Below are positions 24,592 through 35,934 of a DNA stretch of 64,000 nucleotides, piece after piece. Under the pieces are notes generated by a model. That model made no database searches. It was not told where the DNA came from and was given only the letters and a program-made list of their open reading frames with translations. The first letter of the stretch is position 1. Each line of letters begins with the position of its first letter. Origin of the DNA: Dermatophagoides farinae (taxonomy: Eukaryota; Arthropoda; Arachnida; Sarcoptiformes; Pyroglyphidae); contig NC_134679.1 of assembly GCF_024713945.1 (NCBI RefSeq), positions 4,531,001 through 4,595,000 on the forward strand. The letters run 5' to 3'. Position numbers and translations under genes: made by a program.

Positions 24592-27093
24592 ATGATGATG
24601 TCCAAAGCATGCAAAATTTCGTTTGAAATGATTCTATTTATCTGGTTTTTGTTGTTTTTTACATTAACCATTCAAGATGAATCAAACAAAACATCAATCT
24701 ATGATTCTACATCAAATCTTCGCACTCATATCGAACAATTTGGTCAAGCAATATCGTCCGAATATTGGAAAACATTGACCAAAGATAAAAGTATTCTGGC
24801 TCCTTGGATAGCATATAGTTCAATATTGAACCAGATCAACAATGCTATCATCGACATGACATCTGAATCATTGATGCAAAGTGATTTGATTACTGGACAA
24901 AAAATTTCGATCGAATGTGAACAATCTATGACAGATTTTCTTATGGCATTAGTTCGACAAGAATCTTGGGCCTATCGAGTAATCGACGCCAGTGGTTTTA
25001 TTTCGTCTGGAATATTGTTGGGAACGTATACAAATTTTGGTGATTTTGATGAATGTCTTCATGCAGGCGAAAGTTCTCCTAATGAAAATATTAATGGCCA
25101 ATATTGTCTACTCAAATATCATGCCGTTGTACCTACAAATCGAACGCATTTGATCACACAAGATTTGATTTTTAATACAACTGGGACATCACTTGAATCG
25201 ACCGTAAGCCAGATTGCATTGTGAGTATTCAATTCAACAATTGTTCTTTATATTCCAAACAGTTTTTTGCCGATTTCTTGCGTTACGCTCATTATTTCAA
25301 AGTTCGTCAAGGTCGTACAGCACTTTGTCTGCCATCCGGGTGTAGCAAAAAAGATCTTCAAACAATCGTTGATCATTTGGTCCAAATTGATAGATTTATT
25401 GTCACTGTGGATAGCTGTCAAACTTTAGCGGATATCGATCATTTTACACCACTTCAAATATCGATTTTAGTTATATTCATTGTGATAACTGTCAGTGTAG
25501 TTACTGCAACAGTGATTGAAACCTTACCATTATGGCACAACAACGATCAAAACCAATGGCATTTCTTCTTGCGTCGTATATCAATCAAACACAATGTAAT
25601 CGCATTGCTAGAATCTCCTAGTGCCGAAAATTTTGCATCCATCAACGGTATTCGAGTATTGACAATGTTCTGGCTGGTATATGGCCATGCCTATCTGCTA
25701 TCGGTGAAAGAAGCATTTCGATCGAGCACCCGTTTCATAGAATCATTGTTCGATATGAAAATGTATCTACTTTTCAATGCTTGGCCTGCTGTCGATATAT
25801 TCTTCATAATGAGCGCCTTACTTCATTCATATCATTTATTTAAATTGTTGCAATCAAAACAACAAATTAACATTCTACGTATTATTTTGAATCGTATAAT
25901 ACGACTTTGGCCATCATTATGGCTGATAGTTGCCTTAATATTCATCATACCAAACCTAGGTCAAGGTCCATTATGGTCAGAAATGATGGAGCAACAGGTA
26001 AATAGCTGTTATCAAAGCTGGTGGATGATCATATCATTCACAGCTAATCTTCGCTCAAATACCAAAAATCTATGCCAAGTGCATACCTGGTATTTATCGG
26101 CCGAATTTCAATTATTTTTGCTCAGTTTTTTATTCATCTTTTTGATCTATCGATTTGGAAAACGAGCCATTATTGGCATGAGTTTCTGTAATTTATTATT
26201 CTGTACAATCATTTCCATTTATTTTTACATAAAGAGATTTCATCCAACCATATTGTTCAATCAGATTGACGAAATGTAAGTTTATTATCATCTTTTCTAA
26301 CAAAAAAAAAATCTAATTTCTAATTTCTCTTATCTAGGCAAATGTATCGAGAAATGTTTGAAATCTATATGCCAACTTATCTTCATTTAACACCATATTT
26401 GGTTGGTATTGTAACCGGTTATCTGTTGGTTACATACAAAAGTCAACAACCTAGTCCACGAATGCCTAGATTTTTTCCATATTTTTGGATTCCAGCTATA
26501 TTATTCATCTTATTGATCATTATTAGTGGTTATGTATTCACTACATATCCACAAACACCAATGATCATTCAAAGCTTGTATGCTGGATTTCATCGTCTTG
26601 CATGGTCCTTATCGATCGCTTATATCATATTCTTTTGTGAAATTACAAATACTGGTCATTTAGTCAAGGATTTTCTGAGTAGCCGAATTTTTACACCCAT
26701 TAGCAAACTTTGTTATTCAATCTATCTGATTCATTTCATTATTACCTGGGTTCGATATGCATATGCTCGACAACCATTGGTTTTCAATCATTATACAATG
26801 GTAATTCCTTGAAAAAAATTGTCTTTATAAATCTAATTTTCGCTTAATTTTTTCTACAGTTCAACGAATTCATTATTAATTCTGTCTATAGTTTTTGCTC
26901 GGCCTTAATTATTTATCTGTTGGTCGAATGTCCATTTGCCAATGTTTATTCTACTTATATTGGTAAACGTCATTGGGTTATTGGTGAGATCCGGTTAAAA
27001 GCAAGTCGTTCAGATCAATTGACCATAAATACAAGTACGGCTGTCATTAAAGACAATAACAACAAATCAATGACAGTTATCGAAATGAAATAA
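24592..27093 (+). CDS. Nose-resistant-to-fluoxetine (NRF-6)-like acyltransferase 3 protein
   Basis: Multispanning membrane O-acyltransferase-like protein of the NRF-6/NDG-4 family (lipid and drug transport in C. elegans). Exons 24592..25203, 25263..26275, 26338..26800 and 26860..27093 give 773 residues. Seen: N-terminal signal/TM; extracellular NRF domain with Cys including GTYTNFGDFDECLHA and CLPSGCSKKDL; then acyltransferase-3 core beginning NGIRVLTMFWLVYGHAYLL, with WPAVDIFFIMSAL, RIIRLWPSLWLI, CQVHTWYLSAEFQLFL and a final helix YSIYLIHFIITW. The first donor is GTAAGC at 25204: using the later GTGAGT at 25221 would break frame. The gene converges on the transporter with 18 bp between the stops. 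Confidence 0.88.
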
Positions 27094-27111
27094 GATTTAT
27101 TCATAAAACAA

Positions 27112-28532
27112 TCATTGTTCTCTTAATGTTTTTCGATGACGACAAAATACAATTTCGATTATCCACAAAGTGATATTGATGACAACACTGGCGAATAAGA
27201 TGTAACCTAAATTGTGATAAGTTCCATAAATGTCTTTGATTCCTATTTGTATAAAAGTAAAAATTTTTTAAAATTTATCCATTAAAATAAATTCATTTTA
27301 CCTATTATCATTGGTCGAAAAAAAATTGATAGTAATCCACAGATAAAGTTTTCCATACCGAATGCAATGGCAGTATTTTCGGTTCCGAAATAATCGGCCA
27401 ACACAACTGGTGATAATACCATTTGACAGCCAGTGACAAATCCACATAGCAATGTTACAAGAACGAAATTTGTCCACGATTCAATAATGACTAAAAGTAG
27501 CATACATAGGCCAAGAATCAATATTGACATTATGTATGTGCATTTGTCCGATGTAAGTTTCCAAAAGGAAAGCCAGCCGGGTAATAAACGACCAGCAAAA
27601 TCAGTGATGGCAAATATGGAGAGCAACCATTTGGCATCTTCCGGTGCTATATTACGATCTTTGGCCACATCTGGTAAAATAATGATGAAGGAAATGAAAT
27701 CTATGATAAAATTAATGTAGGTGAATGAACAAAGAAAGAAATGAAAATTTGATAATAGTCGGTAGTCATTCATGAGATTCTGTTTGAATCGTTGCCAAAA
27801 GTTAGCAACTTGCTCTTCATTGTTGCTATTGCTACAATCTTCTGTGCGGATTCTAGTAGTTTCTAGTTGGATTTCCCGTATTGAATGTTGATGTTCCTCT
27901 TCATCGTCATGTTCGTCATTACTACGAATCTTTAGCCATATGGCACCTAAGATGGCATTCAGAATGACACCTATATGGAGAACAATAGATAATATTGTAA
28001 AGCTAAGACATTCAATTCAATCAAACTCACCACCCAAGATAAGCATAGTAACATGGAAACCATAAGTTGAAAACATCCATTGTATGATCAATGGAAAAAT
28101 GAATGCACCTAAAGTTGCGCCCGCATATGAAATGCCCAATGCGATTGATTTTTGCTGATCAAAATGTGAATTTAGAACGGCAGGCAATAAGCAAGTGACA
28201 AATCCAATTCCTATTCCTTGCAATATTCCAACGGAAATGATGACGAAATGAATCGAACTGGCCAAATACGTTATGCTGACCGATGACGAACATATTAATA
28301 TGCCAATCACAATTAATGATCGTGGTGTAAAGTAATGAGTGAGAAAACCAGAAGCAATCCCGGTAGTAGATGCAACACTACCGACCAATGAAACGGAATA
28401 AGCAGCCTGTTGATATGTACAATCGAACAATTCCAAAACTTTAACATAAACCAAGCCAGATGAACGAAATACGGAAAATATAAACAGATTGATCCAACCA
28501 CAAGCAAATGCAATCAACCATTTATTGATCAT
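27112..28532 (-). CDS. MFS transporter, monocarboxylate-transporter (SLC16)-like
   Basis: Plasma-membrane solute carrier of the MCT-like major facilitator group; substrate cannot be told. Exons 28031..28532, 27302..27970 and 27112..27242 join in frame to 433 residues, with twelve predicted helices and a hydrophilic central loop (EEEHQHSIREIQ) between the two six-helix halves. Seen: TM1 region WLIAFACGWINLFIFSVFRS resembling the SLC16 N-terminus but without the usual DGGWGW; SYAGATLGAFIFPLIIQW (TM5); GRLLPGWLS after the loop; late GTENTAIAFGMENFICGL. The last coding exon is only 43 codons and is easily missed. AATAAA on this strand lies at 27096-27101, inside the 18-bp gap to the neighbour's stop. 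Confidence 0.83.
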
Positions 28533-29164
28533 GGCTATTTTTTAATTGAATTAATAAATCTATAAATTGATATGATGATATAGCAATAGAATGAGTATCA
28601 AAAAAAAAAAATAAAAAAATAAAATAATGATCCTCAATTGATAGTATGCACAAACATGCATAAAAAGCATCTGATTTTTTTTTTTGTTTGTCAGTGATGA
28701 TATTATATTTCACAATATGTTCCTGTCATCAAACATTCGATTTATATTTGACTATATTGACATTATAAATTATCATCATCAACAATCATCATTTCAATTA
28801 TAATCATCGAATGCAATCATTCAATGTACAAGCATACAACGAACAAAGTTTTTAAATGTTTGGTGCAATGTACGTTTGAATTTTATATCATCAATAAATC
28901 GATGAGAAAACAAAACTAATATTTTTTTATAAAATGTAAAAATTTTACTTTTTTTTTAATTTGTCGAGAATTTAAACATTGGTAATGTGATACCAGTTTG
29001 TTTTGTATCATTTAAATTGATAATGAAAGTTCAAATGTTTATAGGAATTCATTGTATGTATAAAGAATAAAAAATAAGATTTTCGTTTTGAAAAAGTTGA
29101 CAAAGAAAAATTACAACACCTCCTAATAAATGATTTCAACAATTTTGATAAAAATGTTCAATTA
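28533..29164. other. Intergenic, AT-rich
   Basis: About 630 bp between two minus-strand genes, containing poly(A)/poly(T) tracts (28600-28615, 28677-28686). No supportable gene. Confidence 0.6.
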
Positions 29165-30850
29165 TTATATTACTCCATTTCGCATACAACGAAGTTGAAT
29201 ACGTGTTAGTTGATCTTCAAGATTTTTAGCATCATCAGGAGGTAACATATTCAATATGATTTGCTGAATTTTTGCCCGTTTATGATGTAATGTTTCTGAT
29301 TCGAACCAATCATGAAGAGATGATTTATCCTGTAGTAGTTTATTATAGATATCTTCGGGAGCTTTTAAAAATCGTTCAATATATTCCAATACAAAGAGGC
29401 CACAATCATATGTATTTTGTTGTTGTGGTACATTGGCAGAGATGCTTCGGAAATTAGACCATTCAATTGATGAAAATTCGAGTGAACGTTTCTCTTTGAG
29501 TTCAAGTCGTAAAAATCCCAATAAATAGGAAAATATTTCATTACGTTTAATTTTACAGTCAATAGAATCCATCACAATAAATGTTGGCCGTTTTGTTGCC
29601 ACATCATTTTGTTGTCGTGTTATTCTCATCACAGACGAAGCTGTATTGGCTGAATTATTTGCGTTACCAATCACATTACCAATGTAGCATAAAATGATCA
29701 AAAACCAATGACCCTTGATGACTAATGGAATAAGAAGAAAATCTTTCGAAAATATATCAATGTCTTTGGTCCATTTTTTCAACTTTTTATGGTAAGAATT
29801 TTCTAGTATATCGTTGGTATTATTTACAAAAGTTTTTGAATTTTCCATGTATTTGTATTGACGTTTATTGTTGACAGTCAATAAATGTGTAGCAAATAGA
29901 GCATCAAATATGTGAATCTTATCAACTATTTCCTGTGGAATCTGCCCATTGATTTGATAATACTTTAGATAAAAGTTCATTATGTTATCGTTTAGATATT
30001 GTCCATCCCGTAAACATTTTAAATCATTGCCATATAGTATGATTGGTTTAAAGTCCTCATCGTTCGGATATTTCAGAATGGCTTGATCCAATATGTTATT
30101 CTTGTATTTAGATTTGTCCTGTGTTTGGATATCGCCATGTTTCTCTTCATCTTCATCATCGATATCGATAACTTCTTCAAGTTTATCATCTTTTTTTCGT
30201 TTGAAATGATTATAGCTAGATGATGATGTTCTGATTTGATTCGATTGAAATAATTTATTTGGTTGATTAAGATATTTAGTAGCGTGTGTAATATTAATTT
30301 CAAACACCTGCAAGTCCCGATGGCATTCCTTTGCAGCTGTACGGAATTCACTCAGATGTATAGGATCAATATCAGCTTGAAGGTTGATCATGACAAAATT
30401 TTCCGGTACAGACCTTTTCAAAGATTGAATTGGTGCATTGCTTGCTCCAGCTTTTCGAGTCCATTCTGATAATTTTAAAAAGGATTCAAAAATTGGTTGA
30501 ATAAAGATGGCTGAAACATCCGAACAAAAACAATAACGTATGGCTTTCATTTCCACATACGGTAAGGTAATATTGTATTCTCCAGGGCCAGTTTTAAGAC
30601 GTATGCGGTTCAATACGATACGATCTGGAAGAATTTGGACATCTGAAATTTCATTATTTGTTTCGCCAATATAAATACGATTTGTTCTCAATTTTAATTC
30701 AAATATTGTCATCTTTCTCAATGAAGAATCGTCTATTTCTAAAAAAAAGAATTTGATATAATAAGAATTTTAATATAATACATTTTAAATAAGGGTATTA
30801 CCATTGTTGATCATTGAAAATGATCTATTTCCAAGTAGACCATTGGACAT
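29165..30850 (-). CDS. SUMO-specific protease, SENP6/SENP7 type (C48)
   Basis: Cysteine peptidase removing SUMO or trimming poly-SUMO chains in the nucleus. Exons 30802..30850 and 29165..30738 (63-bp intron) give 540 residues. The catalytic region starts at DGQYLNDNIMNFYLKYY. Catalytic residues visible: His in IKGHWFLIILC, Asp in FIVMDSID, Gln in VPQQQNTYDCGLF and its nucleophile Cys. The long spacer between LLTVNN and FLLIPLV is like the insert of the SENP6/7 branch rather than SENP1/2. The N-terminal 150 residues fold into a β-rich region without a name I can give; an acidic run DIDDEDEEKHGD follows a lysine patch. Head-to-head with the PHPT1 homologue. Confidence 0.9.
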
Positions 30851-31142
30851 GATGAAAACATCGACATCCAAATCGATAACAATGATAGCGTAGAAAATTC
30901 GTTAATTTAATTAATTATCAAGCGAATTTTTTTATTTAGTTTTATTAATAATAGATTCGGTCAAAAGAATGAGAACGAATTTTTAATCATGGAACAGCAA
31001 GAAATTCAGACGTACACACACGACGAGTCGATCGAACAGACACATGCCGTATCGCGATACAATCGATAGGCTCGTTTCTTGTTGGCAAATAGGTTTTTTC
31101 ATATTTCTTTCAAATTAGCGAGAAATTATATTCGTTGGAAAA
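30851..31142. promoter_or_regulatory. Bidirectional promoter region SENP / PHPT1
   Basis: About 290 bp between divergent start codons. No other gene could fit. Inference from geometry only. Confidence 0.45.
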
Positions 31143-31569
31143 ATGTCACGAATTCTGAACATTGATGATTTACCCGATGTTGACATCGATTCCAATGGTC
31201 GTTTTAAATATATCCTCATCAAGGTGATTGATGGCGATAAATCTAAATTTTTGGTTCGAGGCTATAAATGGGCTGCTTATCATGGTAATCGATTCTTTAT
31301 ATTTTTTTTTTTGCTGTTCTAGTTTTATTTTCAATTATTATTCTCTTATTCATACAGCTGACATATTCGATGTTGTTGCACCTCAAGATGGAAAACTTAA
31401 ATATGATTGTGTCGGAGGTGGTCGAATTGAACATTCACCTGAAAAGAAAATAATTCACATTTATGGTTATTCACAAGGATTCGGACAAGCAGATCATAAA
31501 ATTAGCTGCGATTTAGTGGCTAAAAAATATTTAGATTATAATGTGACTTGGTCAAACGAAGGATATTAA
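31143..31569 (+). CDS. PHPT1: 14-kDa phosphohistidine phosphatase (PHPT1 / janus family)
   Basis: Cytosolic enzyme removing phosphate from histidine of proteins. Exons 31143..31284 and 31358..31569 (73-bp intron) give 117 residues, near the usual 125. Seen: family N-terminus IPDVDID-like [33 protein letters not shown] containing the catalytic His (human His53), the codon junction of which is at the intron; [27 protein letters not shown]; and terminal VTWSNEGY. All conserved blocks are intact. Strong and complete match. Confidence 0.96.
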
Positions 31570-31995
31570 ATGGATAAATAAAAACTATTTTATTTAATAA
31601 ACGGTGGGTAATTGCTTCAATTAAATTATAATTAATCCGAACAATATTTAATAGAATACAAAACTTTTGCTGACAACATCTTTGTCACAGCCATTTATAT
31701 TTATTTATTATCAGACTATTTTTAAATCTAAAATTACAACTATTCATATCTGATATCAATATCCTTGATCAAAATAAATCTGATACATATTATAATAAAT
31801 TAACTTGGTCATGGATATAAAAAAAAAAAATCCAAGCGGTGGCGTTGTCATCGTTGATTTGTAAACAAATCCGCAATCATTGAAAACTGCGTCTTTAATT
31901 TTGAATTTGTTAATTCAATTACCGTTCATTCTTTTAATACTCATCATCATTGTCATTGTTGATTCGATTGATAAAGTGACTCTGTCATCGACATT
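31570..31995. other. Intergenic
   Basis: About 425 bp between two plus-strand genes. AT-rich, AATAAA just after the PHPT1 stop (around 31578); a poly(A) tract near 31820. No gene seen. Confidence 0.6.
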
Positions 31996-32448
31996 ATGGC
32001 CATAAAAATCGTTATGGATCCCAAACAACAGCAGAATATTGAAGATTCGAATATTCAATTCAACCAACAACAATCGTATCATGTTCGAAATATCAACGAT
32101 TCATATACAATTATTCTGGCCCGTGCTCTACTTTTATTTCTACTTACATTCGATATATTTCTCAATGCCTATGTGATGATGTCGTTGGATCGTAATGATT
32201 TAATGTTTGGAGCTGCTACAATTATCGTAGGCATGGTTGGACAATTTGCCGCAATAACCGGTCAATTTGGATTGCAGATAGCTGATTTACTTTTGCATAT
32301 ATTTGTCGTCACTGATTCATTAGTGGTAGTCTTATCATTTCTGATGGCACAAATGTCTCATAATTTTATGACAAAAATTTCCTTTAGTTTGTCAATGTTA
32401 AGCTTTTTGGTGGGAATTTTCATTCTCATTCGAAATGGTAAAGCTTAG
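31996..32448 (+). CDS. Orphan four-TM membrane protein
   Basis: Not recognised. Single exon, 150 residues. A hydrophilic Gln/Asn-rich N-terminus of about 38 residues is followed by four hydrophobic helices (about 40-62, 70-90, 94-115, 122-145) with short loops and a short basic tail. This fits a small tetraspan protein, but it lacks the CCG motif of tetraspanins and large loops of claudins. Two ATGs are possible (31996 and 32008). It converges with the sphingomyelinase-D-like gene; TTTATT and AATAAA elements (32461-32466 and 32484-32489) in the shared 3' region serve opposite strands. Confidence 0.6.
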   Translation: MAIKIVMDPKQQQNIEDSNIQFNQQQSYHVRNINDSYTIILARALLLFLLTFDIFLNAYVMMSLDRNDLMFGAATIIVGMVGQFAAITGQFGLQIADLLLHIFVVTDSLVVVLSFLMAQMSHNFMTKISFSLSMLSFLVGIFILIRNGKA

Positions 32449-32568
32449 AATTTTTTTTCATTTATTTTTCATTGATATAATTTAATAAAACGATTTTCGA
32501 ACCAAAAAAAAAAAATTACTGAAACATATTGGCAAAAATAATAATATACACATTTTCTGATTATATGC

Positions 32569-33755
32569 CTAAAAAATTGATTTCATGATATCGCGAATGT
32601 AATAACGAAATGAATCGGTGAAATCGGCAATGGCTCGTGTTACTTTTCCGTGGCTAGTATAATTTGGAATCCAATTTCGTCCATCTGGTCTACTATTGGC
32701 ACGTATTCGTTTAAATGGATCATCTTTGATCGTTGCCAATCGATATATTCGAGATAATTCTGGATCTCTTGTGATAATACGAAGAACACGTTCCGGATGA
32801 TTAGTCATAACGCCATCGATCTGATGTTGTAGAACAGATCGAAGTGAATCAGTAAGATCTATTGTCCATCGATAAACCTTAGAAAAATAAGTCATTGGGC
32901 TATCACGAATATGAACCAATTTTTCTAATTGATGGCCAGCAATTGGATTAATACAATTGGTAATTCCTTCTCCTTGCCATACATTTGTAATATTTAATTG
33001 ATTCCAAATGGCCCGTGCACGGTCGACATCTTTTTCTATACCTATGTCGAATCCTAAAAAGCTAAAAAAGAATTTGGATTGAATAAAACCAACAGGAATT
33101 TTTTAAAACAATTACTTTCTATAGGAATCATAAAGTCCCAATTCTTTGAGCTGATTGATAAAACCATAGATAAAGTCATCATCATCAGCGTATGATATGG
33201 CAATAATAAATCGTATGGTAGATTTGACGGGAATTTCATTGAAGAAAAACGATGCCATATGATTGGCAAATCGTACACCGTGTTCACGTTTTTCTTCATT
33301 CGAAAATGATTTCAATTTAATATCAAAATACAGTATAGCCCATTGTGGATGATATCTAGGATGACCGGGTGTTGTTGCCTGTCGCACGAATCTAAGATAA
33401 TTAGAAAGCAATTCACGATCCCAACAATAACGAAAACAATCACATGGATAACCATGAAATAGATATATATCATCCGGTTTGAAAGTAACATCCACTTCGA
33501 CAGCATTTGCACCACGTCCGATATGATCCATTGTTTTTTTGATTGAATTACACATGTGACCAATGTTGTATAAAGGTCGTTGATTCATTGTAGTAAATGA
33601 TCTTGCTTCATATAATAAAAATATATATCCACAAATAAACATTGCACATTGATCGATCGGTTCAACTTACCATTATCATTATCAGAGGTTATGTAGCCAT
33701 TTATTGATAAAGCAAAAAGACAAATCAGTTGGACTAGGCAACGAATAGTGAACAT
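32569..33755 (-). CDS. Sphingomyelinase-D/phospholipase-D-like secreted protein (GDPD-like, arachnid family)
   Basis: Member of the SMaseD-like family known from arachnids (spider venoms, ticks, mites), TIM-barrel enzymes acting on choline-type sphingo- and lysophospholipids. Exons 33671..33755, 33116..33605 and 32569..33061 join in frame to 355 residues and the gene looks whole. Seen: signal peptide (residues 1 to about 20); IGHM with His45; VEVDV (Glu65, Asp67); FHGYPCDCFRYC (His79 and the catalytic-loop disulphide); FDIK; YRWTIDL; and the C-terminal GVMTNHPE similar to MTNYP. Catalytic spacing (20 residues from first His to Glu) matches the family. Role in this animal cannot be told; housekeeping or digestive lipid turnover is as possible as toxicity. 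The single copy converges with a four-TM gene. Confidence 0.88.
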
Positions 33756-35397
33756 TCTGAATAAAATTTATCTGTCGAATCAAACAGATTTTGTTTGTTT
33801 ATGGACCAGAAGGCAACAAAAAAAAAATTTAAAATTGAAAAAAACGAACCTAACAAAATGATGATGACTAGTCAATGAAGACAATGGTAACCATTTAACC
33901 AAGCGAATATGAATGAGATTATTATGAATGCCAACACTTGTAATGAAAATGATGTTAATGATGTTTGTTCGAAACGAATCGAAATCTATTTGAACAGGCA
34001 AAAACGATTTCGGGTTGGTCGTTTTTTTTTTGATGATGATGGCAAGCTTTTGTGTTAAAAATTATGGACAATTTTATAATAATGAATGTATCAACAGGAA
34101 AAAATTTTTTTTAGAAAGAAATCTATTAAATGTGCATATAGCAAGCAAGTTGGGTCGATTGTAATCTGTTGCCTTGGTCGCTGACTTACTAAAAAAAAAA
34201 TGCTTATAATGGTCATGATGATAAGGTTCTGGTGAATAATAAGTGCGCGAACATAATCAAATGGAAATAAACAATATGAACCAGAAGCAATATGATTCGA
34301 TAATGCGCGTGAGATTCGAAAAATAATAATAGTAAAAAACAAGTTTCACGGCCATTTACCTTTTTTTTGAGGAAGAAAGTGTTCAAAGGTTTTTTTTAGG
34401 TTTGTTATGATAATTATATATAGTTATAACAAGGTGAAGATGAACTTTGAACTCTTTCATACATTAGGCCACTGAGTCAAAAAATTAGAAATTCGAATAA
34501 GTGGTTTGAATGTTGTTTATTATAAACAATTGCACGTATTTATTTTCAATAAAATAATGGCCATCAAAACCAAATCCGTTCCAGATATCTTTATCAAAAT
34601 GGCCACCAAAATTTTAAATATATGAACAAATTGAATAATCGATTTATTGTTGATACTCTAATATTCAAAAAAAAGGAAATGGTCGTTTCTACGGAAACGA
34701 ATCATCATTATCATCACATCAGTGGCTGATTTATTGAAATCATGTTTTGAATCATAATGACAGCACACACACACACACACAACAACATACTATAGTTTCG
34801 TGGGTGGTGATTAGATTTACATATATTCATTGGTTTATAAAATTTAAAAAATGTAATGATTCTTTTGGCTTCTGTTATTAACAATCATCATACCATGACC
34901 AATATTGCAATATATTTTTGCCTGAATGATTAGCCTTGAAATATGTCCAAATAATAAAATTAAAATTTTTTTGCCTTTTCTGCAAACAAAGCCAAAAATC
35001 ATTATTTTCGATTAGCCATCCAAAATTCGGATTTTGATTGCCTTTAAAAAAAAAATGAATAATCAAAAATTAGCATGCAACAGGTTTTTTTCTTGATTAC
35101 ATATATTCGGTTATCGCGATTAGGATAGAATGGCTGTTTTTTTTGTGATTTACAACCGATTATTATTATTAATAATAAAAATAAAAAATACGGATGTTTA
35201 CAATGTAGATAATGAAATTTATTATTATTATTATTTGATCTGATCTCAATTATTATATGTGGATGCTATAGTTACAGAAATGACTCAAAGATTTGTTAAG
35301 ATTTTATTTTTGAAATACTAAAATTGTTTTCTTTCCCATTCATCTATAATCATACACAAGAACTACGTATATGTAATCATTCTCAACATAAATAAAG
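33756..35397. other. Intergenic between SMaseD-like and TIL genes
   Basis: About 1.6 kb with simple repeats, including (CA)n near 34764-34781, and ATT/AAT runs near 35160-35240. Several short frames are compositionally random. No supportable gene. Confidence 0.55.
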
Positions 35398-35769
35398 ATG
35401 ATGATGATTATACGAATGGGAAAAATTTCGATCATAATCATGATGATGATGATCATTATGATCGGCAATGATGTAATCAATGGACAATATATCAATGGTC
35501 ATGACATTTGTAAGGCAAATGAAATATATTTATCATGTGGTCCAAGTTGCCCACGAACATGTGAGGATATTTTCAATCCAGATCGACCACGAATATGTAC
35601 GATGGATTGCCGACAGGGATGTTTCTGCAAAGAACAATTGGTTCGAAACACAAAGAATAACCAATGTATCCGTCCTGAACAATGCAGCAATGGTTTCAGT
35701 ACAATCTATGTAAAGACCAGTCTAATCGTGTTGACCGTTTTCATTGCAATTTTGGCCATCGAGGTTTGA
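35398..35769 (+). CDS. TIL-domain (trypsin-inhibitor-like) cysteine-rich protein with C-terminal hydrophobic tail
   Basis: Secreted or surface serine-protease-inhibitor-type protein, 123 residues. N-terminal signal peptide is Met/Ile-rich because ATG/ATA repeats encode it; any of several early ATGs could be the start. The TIL domain spans about residues 38-97, with ten cysteines in the expected order, ending CFCKEQLVR…C…EQC. The final 24 residues (FSTIYVKTSLIVLTVFIAI…) are hydrophobic, fitting a GPI-anchor signal or a TM anchor; ordinary secreted TIL inhibitors lack this. Target protease unknown. It converges with SUCO (165 bp between stops). Confidence 0.82.
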   Translation: MMMIIRMGKISIIIMMMMIIMIGNDVINGQYINGHDICKANEIYLSCGPSCPRTCEDIFNPDRPRICTMDCRQGCFCKEQLVRNTKNNQCIRPEQCSNGFSTIYVKTSLIVLTVFIAILAIEV

Positions 35770-35934
35770 AATGATATTTTGATTTTAATTTTTCAATCCA
35801 AATTCATAAATTAATAATGTTAATTTTTTTAAAAACATTGAATAAATAAATCAAAAGGAAAAAATTGTACCCAAATAAAGAAAGGGGGGTAAAATACTTT
35901 GATATCACGTATATAAATAAAAGGTGAAATTCAT

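Noticed and set aside
25204-25262. Donor at 25221 (GTGAGT) for the first NRF-6-like intron
   Set aside because: It breaks frame with the next exon, whereas GTAAGC at 25204 keeps it.
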